Source: Bacteroides graminisolvens DSM 19988 = JCM 15093 | GTDB taxonomy: Bacteria; Bacteroidota; Bacteroidia; Bacteroidales; Bacteroidaceae | NCBI RefSeq assembly: GCF_000428125.1 | Contig: NZ_ATZI01000001.1 | Span: 372,001 to 436,000 of the forward strand | Direction: 5' to 3' | Length of the DNA stretch: 64,000 nucleotides | Part shown: in pieces, positions 7,958 to 17,413 of the stretch | How positions within the stretch are numbered: the stretch's first letter is position 1 | How the letters are laid out: each line of letters opens with the position of its first letter | The notes under the pieces: model-generated | What the model was told of the DNA's origin: nothing | The model's database searches: none | What the model saw: only the letters and a program-made list of their open reading frames with translations | Program-made: the position numbers and the translations under genes

Positions 7958-9226
7958 ATGAAGAAGTTATTGGTTTATGCTGATTTTGAATGGCTAAAAG
8001 AAAGTCAACTCATTGGGGAGCTATGCTATGAATCATTGCGTGGTTCTGATAACTATAGCTTTACGTTCAATAGTGAATGGCTAAAGGATTATGGTAATCT
8101 GTGCCTAAGCGATGACTTGAATAGCTATCCGGGAATGCAACATACACAGCCGGGGAAAGATATTTTCGGATGTTTTTCTGATGCTTTGCCCGACCGCTGG
8201 GGACGTACCCTTTTGAACCGAAGGGAGCAAGTTTTGGCAAATGAGGAAGGGCGTCCGGCTAAACGCCTGTCTTCTTTTGATTACCTTATGGGTATCGATG
8301 ACTTCTCACGCATGGGAGGCTTCCGATTCAAAGAAACTGTTGAAAGTGATTATATAAACACAACAAATACTCTTCGCATTCCACCTTTAACAAGTATCCG
8401 TGAACTCATGCACGCTAGTCATGAGATAGAAAAAAGTGAAGAAGAAAATCTACTACCGGAAAAGAAATGGTTGACACAATTGCTTCAACCGGGCTCTTCT
8501 TTGGGTGGTGCACGTCCCAAAGCAAGTGTAATTGATGCAGATAAAATTCTTTATATCGCTAAGTTCCCTTCACGTAAGGATGACTATGATATGGGGTTGT
8601 GGGAGCATTTCAGTCATTTGCTTGCAAAGAAAGCAGGTGTTAATGCGGCGTCTACACAGCTCATAGCCTCCAATGATAAACATCATACGTTGCTATCCAA
8701 ACGTTTTGACAGAACTGATGCCGGGAAGCGAATACACTTTGCTTCGGCTATGACATTATTAGGTTTTGTTGATGGTGATAATGCTAGTACGGGACATGGT
8801 TATTTAGATATCGTAGATTTCATTTTACGAAACTGCACCAACGTGAGTGCCAATCTTCAAGAGCTTTTTCGTCGGGTAGCATTTAACATCTGCATCGGTA
8901 ACTCTGATGATCATTTTCGTAACCATGGTTTCCTCCTCACAGCTAAAGGTTGGACACTTTCTCCTGCTTATGACATGAATCCAACATTAAATGAGTATCA
9001 AAGCTTGCTCATTTCGTCTTCTTCCAATAAAGCCGACCTACATATTCTGCTGAATGCTTGTGAAGATTATATGATACAGTATGATGTCGCAACAAAAATA
9101 ATATCTGAAGTAATAGCAGCGATGAATGACCGGAAAGCGTTAGCGGCTCAATTGGGTATCGCAAAACGAGAGATGAATATGTTTGAGAACGTCTTTGCAA
9201 GTAGAATAGCTAATAAAACGCAGTAG
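7958..9226 (+). CDS. hipA: HipA family serine/threonine kinase toxin
   Basis: HipA-family toxins phosphorylate translation factors such as glutamyl-tRNA synthetase (known for E. coli HipA; the target here is unknown). The 422-residue protein has a HipA N-terminal subdomain (about 1-110) and a HipA C-terminal kinase domain. Visible motifs are the G-loop-like SSLGGARPKASV (about 180), the nucleotide-binding lysine in LYIAKFPS, the catalytic NSDDHFRN (residues 315-322) and the metal-binding SPAYDMNP. All key residues seem present, so it is likely active. It is a one-piece HipA, not the split HipS/HipT form. It is 3 bp after hipB, and a hairpin overlaps its stop codon. Confidence 0.9.
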   Translation: MKKLLVYADFEWLKESQLIGELCYESLRGSDNYSFTFNSEWLKDYGNLCLSDDLNSYPGMQHTQPGKDIFGCFSDALPDRWGRTLLNRREQVLANEEGRPAKRLSSFDYLMGIDDFSRMGGFRFKETVESDYINTTNTLRIPPLTSIRELMHASHEIEKSEEENLLPEKKWLTQLLQPGSSLGGARPKASVIDADKILYIAKFPSRKDDYDMGLWEHFSHLLAKKAGVNAASTQLIASNDKHHTLLSKRFDRTDAGKRIHFASAMTLLGFVDGDNASTGHGYLDIVDFILRNCTNVSANLQELFRRVAFNICIGNSDDHFRNHGFLLTAKGWTLSPAYDMNPTLNEYQSLLISSSSNKADLHILLNACEDYMIQYDVATKIISEVIAAMNDRKALAAQLGIAKREMNMFENVFASRIANKTQ

Positions 9227-9261
9227 CACCCAACAAGTATAAACTCTTAATTGGGTGCTAC
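9223..9261. terminator. Hairpin between convergent hipA and S9 peptidase genes
   Basis: A perfect 11-bp inverted repeat, GTAGCACCCAA (9223-9233) and TTGGGTGCTAC (9251-9261), starts inside the hipA stop codon. The following plus-strand sequence has no clean T-run, whereas the minus side runs into GCGTTTTATT. It probably stops transcription from one or both sides. Confidence 0.55.
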
Positions 9262-9285
9262 CTATTATATCAAAAAATGAATAGT

Positions 9286-11544
9286 TTATTTAATTTCGTC
9301 CCAAGCCGGAGGGTTTACCTTTAGCAGGTGACGAACAAAGAAATCAAACCTTTTGTGCTCTCCATAGTCACCGCCCATGGTGTGATTTACTCCGGGTAAC
9401 ACAACAAGCTCAAAGTCTTTATTTGCTTTAATCAAAGCATTGGCCACTTGCAGGGTTGAGGCCGGGTCAACATTATCGTCCATCTCACCTACCACGAGCA
9501 TTAACGGGCGTTGAAGCAAATGAGCGTTGTACACGTTAGAGTATTCTTCGTACTCCTTGCCAATGGGGTAGCCCATCCATTGTTCGTTCCACCAGATTTT
9601 ATCCATGCGATTGTCGTGACATCCGCAGGAGGAGTAGGCAGCTTTGTAAAACTCGGGGTGGAGGAGCACGGCGGTAGTCGATTCTTGTCCGCCTGCCGAG
9701 GCTCCAAATATGCCCACTCGCTCGGCATCCATATACGGATACTTGGCAGATGCTGCTTTTATCCATGCGATTCGATCGGGGAAACCGGCATCTTTGAGGT
9801 TTTTGTAGCACACATCTTCAAACGCTTTTGAGCGAAACGAAGTGCCCATGGCATCGAGTTGTACCACAATGAAGCCCAGTTCAGCCAAACTGGTCATGTT
9901 CCAGTTGTAAGCCAGGAAAGATTTGGGAGTATAATGGCTTCCGGGACCGGCGTAGATGTATTCAATAACGGGATATTTCTTGTTCGGGTCAAAATTTGTA
10001 GGCCTCACAATGATTCCCCACATATCGGTTTGTCCGTCACGACCTTTGGCGCAAAATACTTCCGGAGCTCTCCATCCGGCTTTTGTCAGCTCGGAGATGT
10101 CGGCTGTTTCTAACGGCATAACCACTTTCCCTTGTTCGGCTTCTTTCAGGATGGCTACAGGCGCTTTGTGTGCCAGCGAGTAAACATCGATGAAATATTT
10201 CCTGTCGGCCGAAAAGGTTGCCTGATGCATACCTTCTTCGGGAGTAAGGCAAGTCAGTCCGCTACCGTCAAAATGAATGCGATAGTAACGCAACAGATAC
10301 GGATCTTCGTTGGGCACCATGCCGTTGGCCGAGAAGTATATGACGCGTTGTTCTTCATCCACATGCAATACTTCCCTAACATACCATTGTCCTTTTGTTA
10401 TTTGATTGATTACTTTTCCGTTGTGGCGATCGTACAGATAAAGATGATTCCAATTGTCCCGCTCACTCATCCAGATTATCTCGTTGCCGTTTTGCAAGTC
10501 CTTACGGAAATAACGGGTGTAGTTCACGAAAGTGGGGCTTTTCTCTTCAATAATCGTTTGCACCTGTCCGGTTTCTGCCGATAATTCCAACACCCGATAG
10601 GTTTGATGCCCCCGTTCATTGTACTCAAACAGAATGGTCCGGCTTTGAGCATCCCAGTCCAAACCGTGTACATCAAACTGTTTGTCGAATAGCTTTGTAT
10701 CCGGAATGCAAGCTTTACCTGTTTCCGTATGGAAGATGCAAGGGCGTCTGAAAGGTAGTGCGTCTCCCGGTTTGGTATATTCTCGCTTATGCAACTTGGG
10801 TTGAAGTTGGTCGGCCGGTGAAGATTCAACGAAGTAAATGAATCGTTTTTCGGCGGGACGGACTTTCATTGCGGCTATTTTTTTAGAATCGGGCGACCAT
10901 TGCAGGTAAGCAGAGTAGAATTCTCCCGGGGAACCGTCGAAACTCATGGGCTTTTCGATTCCTGTTTTATTGTCCTTTACATATACATTGCTGTTTTTGA
11001 TAAAGGCAGTTTGCTTACCGTCGGGCGATACCACCGGTTCTCCGGTTTGTTCGTCGGCAGCTTCTGCCCAATATCGGTTACTTGGTTTTTCGGGAACGCC
11101 TTCATCTTTCAAACTGCTTTTCTTTTCAGCGTAACTCCATCTATGGTTGTTGAAGATGAATTTCAATGTATCTAAGGAGGCGTTGACCGTTAATTGCTGA
11201 ATGGGCAAGTTGTTGGCTTCTACTTTTGTAGCACTATGCTTCGACAGCAATGCAGCCAGTTTGGATTGATTGAACAGAGCTTTCTTACTTTTAGCTTGGG
11301 CATCAACCAATACGTACTGTTTCCCTTCGGGCGTATGGTTGGTGTACCAGCATTTGTGAGTGTTGCCAATCCACTGCGGACGAACATCTCCGTAATAAAC
11401 TTTGTTGCTGAACTCTTTACGTAGTGCGTATGCTCTGCGGTAATCATCTGCCGTGCCTTGTGCGGAGAGAGTGCCCACCGGCTGCACGACCAATAATAGC
11501 CATGCACCGGTGTAGCTTATGAATTGTTTTATAAAAGGTTTCAT
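9286..11544 (-). CDS. S9 family prolyl (DPP-IV-like) peptidase
   Basis: A 752-residue serine peptidase of family S9, related to dipeptidyl peptidase IV, which removes X-Pro or X-Ala dipeptides from peptide N-termini. It has a signal sequence (hydrophobic FISYTGAWLLLVVQPVGTLSAQ), so it is probably periplasmic. An N-terminal beta-propeller (about 60-490) precedes the alpha/beta-hydrolase domain. Catalytic marks are GIFGASAGGQES (Ser), VVGEMDDNVDP (Asp) and LPGVNHTMGG (His). I chose the ATG at 11544, where the signal peptide begins, over the upstream ATG at 11574, which would overlap the GH127 gene. It follows the GH127 gene by 14 bp, so the two are almost certainly cotranscribed. Confidence 0.9.
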   Translation of the reverse strand: MKPFIKQFISYTGAWLLLVVQPVGTLSAQGTADDYRRAYALRKEFSNKVYYGDVRPQWIGNTHKCWYTNHTPEGKQYVLVDAQAKSKKALFNQSKLAALLSKHSATKVEANNLPIQQLTVNASLDTLKFIFNNHRWSYAEKKSSLKDEGVPEKPSNRYWAEAADEQTGEPVVSPDGKQTAFIKNSNVYVKDNKTGIEKPMSFDGSPGEFYSAYLQWSPDSKKIAAMKVRPAEKRFIYFVESSPADQLQPKLHKREYTKPGDALPFRRPCIFHTETGKACIPDTKLFDKQFDVHGLDWDAQSRTILFEYNERGHQTYRVLELSAETGQVQTIIEEKSPTFVNYTRYFRKDLQNGNEIIWMSERDNWNHLYLYDRHNGKVINQITKGQWYVREVLHVDEEQRVIYFSANGMVPNEDPYLLRYYRIHFDGSGLTCLTPEEGMHQATFSADRKYFIDVYSLAHKAPVAILKEAEQGKVVMPLETADISELTKAGWRAPEVFCAKGRDGQTDMWGIIVRPTNFDPNKKYPVIEYIYAGPGSHYTPKSFLAYNWNMTSLAELGFIVVQLDAMGTSFRSKAFEDVCYKNLKDAGFPDRIAWIKAASAKYPYMDAERVGIFGASAGGQESTTAVLLHPEFYKAAYSSCGCHDNRMDKIWWNEQWMGYPIGKEYEEYSNVYNAHLLQRPLMLVVGEMDDNVDPASTLQVANALIKANKDFELVVLPGVNHTMGGDYGEHKRFDFFVRHLLKVNPPAWDEIK

Positions 11545-11558
11545 TTGTGCGTTTTTTG

Positions 11559-13964
11559 TTATTCTACTTCCCATTCAAAAAGTCCGGAGGCATTACCGGC
11601 GGGAAGCTTTACTTCCAATTTCATCTCTTGAGTGGTAACGGGTGCGAAGATCACTTCATTGCCCACACCTTTCTCTGTTCCGTATTGGTTTGCCGACTCA
11701 ACCTCAACCCATTGGTTTGCGCTGTTTTTGTAGTATAGCTTCCACCATTCCGGAACGCGACATCCACCCCAGGGAGCATCGTCATACCAGTATACGGTTG
11801 AACGCGAAAGGGTTTTGGGAGAGTTGAAGGAGTACGAAATCCATTCTGTTGTTCCTTCTTTAGGCCACCAATGGTAGTAAGGAGCGGAGCGGTCAAACTC
11901 GTCTCTCGGCAGCAGTCCGTCGTTGATGGCATTGATGGCTTTGACCATGTGCGAAGCAGAAACTTTGCTTTCTGATGCAACAGTAGGGGGCATAGCCGGA
12001 CGAGTGGCATTGAGGTCAACGGGTAACCATACCGCCATTTCACCGCTACCACGGTGCGACCATGCATAGTAAGGAATCAGGTTGAGCCTCACATCTTTGG
12101 CCACTAAGCGGCCGTTGGCATCGTAGCTCAGTGTTTGTGCATCTGTTTGCAGCATGTTTATGCCGTATAATAGTTCGGGTTTGGAGAGGACTTCGAACTG
12201 TGGCTTCTTGTTCAACAGAATGCTTAGCACGCTAAAGTCGTTATCGGGCCACTCAGCACAGTAAACCAGCGGACCTCTTTCAATGGCAATTTTACCTCTG
12301 TCGGCTTCCACCAGCGGGTGAGCTTTAACGGTACGGGCTTCCATATCAAAATGTATCTCTACTGAGTCGCCCTTTTTCCAGCTTCGCTGAATGGTAAAGT
12401 ATCCTTTTTCTTCAGTTGCCTCAACGGCTTTTCCGTTGACTTTGATGCTGTAATGAAGGTTTTTCTTATCTGTATAGCTGTATAAGTTGCCCGGTACTGC
12501 ACTGTTCTTAACCCATCCGGGGATGCGGATTTTCAGATTGAACGTTTGTTTGCCTTTAGGTGATACGTTCAATTGAATGTTGCCCGACCAGGGGTAGTTT
12601 GTTTCTTGTTGTAAGTGTACTGTTTTACCATTCACTTTTACATCGGCGCTGTTGCCCATGAAGAGGTTTACGTAAACATCGTTGTTGTGAACGGCGTATA
12701 CGTATCCCGGAACGGAGGGGATAAAGCGACAGATGTTGGACGGACAGCAGGCGCAACCAAACCAGGGCTGACGTTGGTGCTGACCAATAGACTCAAGCGG
12801 GTTAGGGTAGAAGAAGCCGCCTCCATCAAGAGATACACCGGAGATTAGTCCGTTGTAGAGTGTGCGCTCCAGCACATCGTAATACTTTGATTCACCGTGT
12901 AACAAGAACAATCTGTGATTAAGGTATACGTTACCAATAGCGGCACAGGTTTCGCAATAGGCCGACATGTTGGGCAGCTCGTAATTCTTTCCGAATGCTT
13001 CGCCGTGACTGGTGGCACCAATTCCGCCCGTAACATAGAGCTTTTTGGTCACTATATTATCCCATATCTTATCTATGGCATGAATGTAGGCTGTGTCTCC
13101 GGTAAGTGCGGCTACATCTGCCATGCCCGAATACATATAGGCGGCACGCACAGCATGCCCCACGGCCTCGTCTTGCTGAACAACCGGTTTGTGAGCCTGA
13201 CTATATTCATCGGTGCGGGTGGTGTATCCTCTTTTATCAAGGAAGAACTTGGCTTGATTCAAGTACTTCTTGTCACCGGTTACCAAGTATAGTTTAGCCA
13301 ATGCCATTTCGGCAATCTGGTGACCGGGAACTGCTACGGTTTGTCCCGGCTTGTCTCCAATTTCCCGACATACGCAGTCGGCATACTTAATCGCAATGTC
13401 AAGGAAATTGCGTTTTCCTGTAGCTTGATAATGTGCAATGGCACCCTCAACCATGTGCCCCAAATTATAAAATTCATGGCTTAAGTCTTCAACCTTTTCC
13501 CATCGTTTGCTTCCTGCCCATTCGTGTGGGTGTTTGGGATTTTGCGTACGTGCGGTGTAAAGGTAACCATCCGGTTCTTGCGCGGCAGCTACAATAACCA
13601 AAACGCTGTCAATGTATTTATCCAGCTTCTTATTGGGATACGTTTGCATTGAGTAACTGGCTCCTTCAATGGTTTTATACACGTCGGTATCATCAAAAGC
13701 CAATCCACCTACGGTAATGGTGTCACTAGGATGTGCTGCCCTGACAAAGTTCAGGTAGCGCCCTGTCTCTTCACATTTGCTGAATGCCAGCGGTATGGTT
13801 ACTTCACGACTGGCATTAAGGCGTTGCCCCCAAAATGAATCGGTCACTTTCACAGCGGTAAAAGGCACCGGATTGACCGGATATCCTGTCTGTTCATGCT
13901 TCTTCTGAGCATTTGCTAACACAGTAGCCGAGGCTAGAATGATGGTAAATAGACTCTTTTTCAT
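11559..13964 (-). CDS. GH127-family beta-L-arabinofuranosidase
   Basis: An 801-residue secreted glycoside hydrolase (DUF1680), with signal peptide MKKSLFTIILASATVLANAQ. The fold is an (alpha/alpha)6 barrel followed by beta-sandwich domains. The zinc-thiolate active site of GH127 enzymes such as HypBA1 is visible: the acid/base glutamate and a zinc cysteine in SAYCETCAAIGN, and the nucleophile and zinc cysteines in GCACCPSNICRF. Known relatives release beta-L-arabinofuranose from hydroxyproline-linked arabino-oligosaccharides of plant extensins; related GH146 enzymes act on other arabinans, and family choice between them is uncertain. The extended C-terminus (about 640-801) looks like an extra carbohydrate-binding sandwich. 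No SusC/SusD genes are adjacent. Confidence 0.88.
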   Translation of the reverse strand: MKKSLFTIILASATVLANAQKKHEQTGYPVNPVPFTAVKVTDSFWGQRLNASREVTIPLAFSKCEETGRYLNFVRAAHPSDTITVGGLAFDDTDVYKTIEGASYSMQTYPNKKLDKYIDSVLVIVAAAQEPDGYLYTARTQNPKHPHEWAGSKRWEKVEDLSHEFYNLGHMVEGAIAHYQATGKRNFLDIAIKYADCVCREIGDKPGQTVAVPGHQIAEMALAKLYLVTGDKKYLNQAKFFLDKRGYTTRTDEYSQAHKPVVQQDEAVGHAVRAAYMYSGMADVAALTGDTAYIHAIDKIWDNIVTKKLYVTGGIGATSHGEAFGKNYELPNMSAYCETCAAIGNVYLNHRLFLLHGESKYYDVLERTLYNGLISGVSLDGGGFFYPNPLESIGQHQRQPWFGCACCPSNICRFIPSVPGYVYAVHNNDVYVNLFMGNSADVKVNGKTVHLQQETNYPWSGNIQLNVSPKGKQTFNLKIRIPGWVKNSAVPGNLYSYTDKKNLHYSIKVNGKAVEATEEKGYFTIQRSWKKGDSVEIHFDMEARTVKAHPLVEADRGKIAIERGPLVYCAEWPDNDFSVLSILLNKKPQFEVLSKPELLYGINMLQTDAQTLSYDANGRLVAKDVRLNLIPYYAWSHRGSGEMAVWLPVDLNATRPAMPPTVASESKVSASHMVKAINAINDGLLPRDEFDRSAPYYHWWPKEGTTEWISYSFNSPKTLSRSTVYWYDDAPWGGCRVPEWWKLYYKNSANQWVEVESANQYGTEKGVGNEVIFAPVTTQEMKLEVKLPAGNASGLFEWEVE

Positions 13965-14516
13965 GGTATTCTTTATTATTAGTTACTTTTTAATTGTTGT
14001 TTTTTGCCTGGTTTGCTCATTTGGTAGTGTTGCAACACCTCTTCTTCTTGTATAACGCCTGCATACACTTTCAATGAATGAAGAAAACCGCTATACGGCC
14101 AGTCGCCAATGGCTGTTCTGCCCAAAGTTACGTACTTACTTTCAGGTAAAAGCAAGACAATATCCTTTTCTTTAATCTTTTTACCGTTCGCAGTGAAAAA
14201 TCACACCGCAGCGAGGTTCTTTACCATTGCACAGCATGATTTTTTGTAATTCTCCTTCTGAAGATGTCAGGTCGGCTATACGTCTCTCAGTCAGGAAACG
14301 CCTTGCTTTATAGTCGTTAGCCTGAATCTCGAGTAGTAGCTCCGGCTGATTTCGCTCTCAAGCATAAAAAAGTGTAAACAGTTTGTTGCTTTACCTAAAG
14401 GGAACAGTCTTTTTTTTCGGAATAATTCATCCGAATGTTTTTTTATGAAATATTTCATTGTTTATCTCATTGATAATGAATATTTTTAAGCCATTGAACC
14501 TCTAAATTAATATTCT
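13965..14516. other. Gene-free stretch with decayed coding remnants
   Basis: The 552 bp between the divergent GH127 and hppA genes contain no intact gene. The GH127-proximal half reads as relic coding sequence on the minus strand (next entry). The hppA-proximal part has a small hairpin, TTCGGA (14416-14421) with TCCGAA (14430-14435), followed by T residues, and a perfect 14-bp AT-rich palindrome at 14445-14458. No clear TAnnTTTG promoter was found for hppA. Confidence 0.6.
13979..14200 (-). pseudogene. Remnant of a LamG/concanavalin-like domain
   Basis: Read on the minus strand, about 73 codons end at a TAA at 13979-13981 and resemble the end of a LamG-type lectin domain: ANGKKIKEKDIVLLLPESK, then VTLGRTAIGDWPYSGFLHSL, then KVYAGVIQEEEVLQHYQ. 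In the same frame a stop (14201-14203) lies just upstream and no start codon is present. The adjoining sequence up to about 14350 is open in a different frame for about 45 codons (for example LEIQANDYKARRF) and is not recognised. This looks like the tail of a lost polysaccharide-related gene upstream of GH127. Confidence 0.5.
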
Positions 14517-16721
14517 ATGGATAGCTTACTTTTTTTGATGATTCCCCTGTCGGCTTTTGCAGCCCTGTGTTTTGCCTATTATTTTCATAAACAGATGATG
14601 AAGGAGAGTGAAGGCACTCCTCAGATGGTAAAAATAGCGGCTGCAGTACGTAAAGGGGCGATGTCTTACCTGAAGCAGCAATATAAAGTTGTTGCTTTTG
14701 TCTTTTTGGGATTGGTTATCTTGTTCTCCATCATGGCTTACGGATTTCAGGTACAGAACCCATGGGTGCCTGTGGCTTTTCTAACAGGCGGTTTCTTTTC
14801 CGGCTTATCGGGCTTTTTGGGAATGAAAACGGCGACTTATGCTTCTGCTCGTACAGCGAATGCCGCACGTACTTCTCTGAATGCCGGTTTGCGTATTGCT
14901 TTCCGAAGCGGTGCGGTGATGGGGCTCGTCGTTGTTGGCTTGGGACTGCTTGATATCGCTTTCTGGTATTTGCTGTTAAATGCAGTAATTCCTGCCGATG
15001 TGTTTTCACCTACACATAAGTTGTGTATCATTACAACAACCATGCTGACATTTGGTATGGGAGCCAGCACACAAGCTTTGTTTGCTCGTGTTGGTGGTGG
15101 TATTTATACCAAAGCGGCCGATGTAGGGGCCGATTTGGTGGGTAAGGTGGAAGCCGGGATCCCCGAAGACGATCCGCGAAATCCTGCTACCATAGCAGAT
15201 AATGTAGGTGATAATGTGGGTGATGTGGCCGGAATGGGAGCCGATTTGTACGAATCATACTGTGGCTCTATCTTAGCCACTGCGGCGTTAGGGGCCGCTG
15301 CTTTTATTCATACGGCCGACGCGGCAATGCAGTTCAAAGCTGTCATAGCGCCTATGTTGATTGCTGCCGTGGGCATATTGCTTTCTATTGCCGGAATATT
15401 CTCAGTTCGTACCAAAGAGAATGCCACCATGAAAGATTTGCTGAATTCCCTGGCGTTTGGAACCAACTTAAGTTCTGTGCTAATTGTGGCTGCTACTTTC
15501 TTTATTCTCTGGTTACTACAGATTGATAACTGGATGTATATTTCTTGTTCGGTGGTTGTAGGGCTGATTGTTGGAATTATTATCGGACGCTCTACGGAAT
15601 ATTATACTTCACAGTCATATAAGCCCACCAGGTATCTAGCTGAGAGCGGCAAAACAGGACCGGCTACGGTCATTATTTCAGGTATTGGATTGGGTATGTT
15701 GTCGACTGCAATTCCTGTCTTGGCTGTTGTAGTGGGCATTATTGCTTCCTACTTGTTTGCTTCCGGCTTTGATTTTGCCAACGTGGGCATGGGGTTGTAT
15801 GGCATAGGTATTGCGGCAGTAGGGATGCTTTCAACTTTGGGTATTACGCTGGCTACTGATGCTTATGGCCCTATAGCCGACAATGCAGGAGGCAATGCCG
15901 AGATGTCGGCTTTGGGCGAAGAGGTAAGAAAGCGAACAGATGCTCTCGACTCGTTGGGTAATACGACTGCCGCTACGGGGAAAGGGTTTGCTATTGGTTC
16001 GGCTGCGCTGACGGGTTTGGCTTTGCTGGCTTCTTATGTGGAAGAAATCCGTATCGGACTTACCCGTTTGGGTACAATGGAAATAGCGTTGCCGCATGGG
16101 GGAGCTATTAAAACTGCCGATGCTACTTTTGTCGATTTCATGGATTATTATAATGTAACACTGATGAATCCGAAAGTTCTCTCGGGAATGTTTATCGGAT
16201 CGATGATGGCGTTCCTGTTTTGCGGATTAACGATGAATGCTGTAGGCCGTGCGGCCGGACACATGGTCGATGAGGTGCGCAGGCAGTTTAGAGAAATCAA
16301 GGGGATTCTCACCGGAGAAACAGAACCTGATTATGAACGTTGTGTAGCTATCTCTACCAAAGGTGCACAAAAGGAAATGGTGCTTCCTTCTATTCTGGCT
16401 ATTATTGCTCCCATAGCAACCGGATTGATATTTGGTGTGCCCGGTGTGTTGGGGTTGCTTATCGGAGGATTAAGTAGTGGCTTTGTTCTTGCCATCTTTA
16501 TGGCCAATGCCGGTGGTGCATGGGATAATGCCAAGAAGTTTGTTGAAGAAGGTAACTTAGGCGGTAAAGGTGGAGAAGTTCACAAGGCTACTGTGGTTGG
16601 TGATACCGTTGGCGATCCTTTTAAAGATACCTCGGGCCCCAGCTTGAACATTCTTATTAAGTTAATGAGCATGGTAGCTATTGTTATGGCGGGACTCACC
16701 GTTGCCTGGAGTTTATTCTGA
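14517..16721 (+). CDS. hppA: Membrane-bound ion-pumping pyrophosphatase
   Basis: This integral membrane pyrophosphatase hydrolyses cytoplasmic PPi and uses the energy to pump Na+ and/or H+ across the inner membrane. The 734-residue protein has about 16 helices. The PPi-site loops are present: [20 protein letters not shown] (about 196), [19 protein letters not shown] (about 217), [10 protein letters not shown] (about 457) and [20 protein letters not shown] near the C-terminus. Ala485 in [10 protein letters not shown] is the residue associated with potassium-dependent enzymes, where potassium-independent ones have Lys. Bacteroides enzymes of this group have been reported to move both Na+ and H+. 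The gene stands alone, with rnhB following on the same strand. Confidence 0.95.
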   Translation: MDSLLFLMIPLSAFAALCFAYYFHKQMMKESEGTPQMVKIAAAVRKGAMSYLKQQYKVVAFVFLGLVILFSIMAYGFQVQNPWVPVAFLTGGFFSGLSGFLGMKTATYASARTANAARTSLNAGLRIAFRSGAVMGLVVVGLGLLDIAFWYLLLNAVIPADVFSPTHKLCIITTTMLTFGMGASTQALFARVGGGIYTKAADVGADLVGKVEAGIPEDDPRNPATIADNVGDNVGDVAGMGADLYESYCGSILATAALGAAAFIHTADAAMQFKAVIAPMLIAAVGILLSIAGIFSVRTKENATMKDLLNSLAFGTNLSSVLIVAATFFILWLLQIDNWMYISCSVVVGLIVGIIIGRSTEYYTSQSYKPTRYLAESGKTGPATVIISGIGLGMLSTAIPVLAVVVGIIASYLFASGFDFANVGMGLYGIGIAAVGMLSTLGITLATDAYGPIADNAGGNAEMSALGEEVRKRTDALDSLGNTTAATGKGFAIGSAALTGLALLASYVEEIRIGLTRLGTMEIALPHGGAIKTADATFVDFMDYYNVTLMNPKVLSGMFIGSMMAFLFCGLTMNAVGRAAGHMVDEVRRQFREIKGILTGETEPDYERCVAISTKGAQKEMVLPSILAIIAPIATGLIFGVPGVLGLLIGGLSSGFVLAIFMANAGGAWDNAKKFVEEGNLGGKGGEVHKATVVGDTVGDPFKDTSGPSLNILIKLMSMVAIVMAGLTVAWSLF

Positions 16722-16787
16722 TCGTTGTTTTGCGGACTAAGATGGTTCTTTTTCTGATAGCTTGTATTTCTTTGAAGAGAAGAATTG

Positions 16788-16795
16788 TATCTTTG
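16788..16795 (+). promoter_or_regulatory. rnhB promoter -7 element
   Basis: An exact TATCTTTG sits 18 bp before the ATG at 16814. Transcription from here would start downstream of the alternative upstream start at 16730, supporting the shorter rnhB product. No well-spaced -33 element is obvious. Confidence 0.55.
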
Positions 16796-16813
16796 TCCGC
16801 AAAATCTTTTTGT

Positions 16814-17413
16814 ATGCTATTACCCTATTTGAATAAAGGACTGATTGAAGCCGGTTGTGATGAAGCCGGACGCGGATGTTTGGCCGGATCAGTTTACGCG
16901 GCAGCGGTTATATTACCTCCCGACTTCAAGAATGAATTATTGAACGATTCCAAACAACTGACCGAAAAACAACGTTATTTGCTCCGCGAAGTGGTAGAGA
17001 AAGAATCTATTGCATGGGCCGTCGGCGTTGTTACGCCTCAGGAAATAGATAAAATCAACATATTGAATGCTTCTTTTCTGGCTATGCATCGGGCTGTCGA
17101 TCAATTAAAGATCCGGCCGGAACATTTAATTATTGACGGAAACCGATTCAAAGCATATCCTTCCATTCCTCATACTACTGTGATCAAAGGCGATGGCAAG
17201 TATCTTTCTATTGCAGCAGCCTCTATTTTGGCAAAAACATACCGTGACGATTACATGAATGGTTTGCACGAAGAATTCCCTTGCTATGATTGGGATCACA
17301 ACAAGGGTTATCCTACTAAGAAGCACCGTGCCGCAATTGCGGTTAATGGCCCTTCGCCTTATCATCGGTTGAGTTATAACCTACTGGGTGACGCGCAACT
17401 GGAACTGTTTTAA
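16814..17413 (+). CDS. rnhB: Ribonuclease HII
   Basis: RNase HII cuts the RNA strand of RNA-DNA hybrids and starts removal of single ribonucleotides from DNA. The 199-residue product begins [21 protein letters not shown]; the D-E pair of CDEAGRG supplies two catalytic carboxylates, the Asp of LIIDGNRF a third, and the Asp of AKTYRDDYM the fourth. GxG-type loop residues and the C-terminal [15 protein letters not shown] are typical. A longer frame exists from 16730, but a promoter element at 16788 and the normal family length favour 16814. Its stop codon overlaps the stop of the convergent corA gene. Confidence 0.95.
   Translation: MLLPYLNKGLIEAGCDEAGRGCLAGSVYAAAVILPPDFKNELLNDSKQLTEKQRYLLREVVEKESIAWAVGVVTPQEIDKINILNASFLAMHRAVDQLKIRPEHLIIDGNRFKAYPSIPHTTVIKGDGKYLSIAAASILAKTYRDDYMNGLHEEFPCYDWDHNKGYPTKKHRAAIAVNGPSPYHRLSYNLLGDAQLELF

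Noticed and set aside
14123-14130. Minus-strand TAACTTTG as promoter of the GH127 operon
   Set aside because: It lies inside the decayed coding remnant about 160 bp from the start, with no supporting -33; it could be chance.
16730-16813. Upstream extension of rnhB
   Set aside because: The added residues are not RNase HII-like and a -7 promoter element lies inside the extension.
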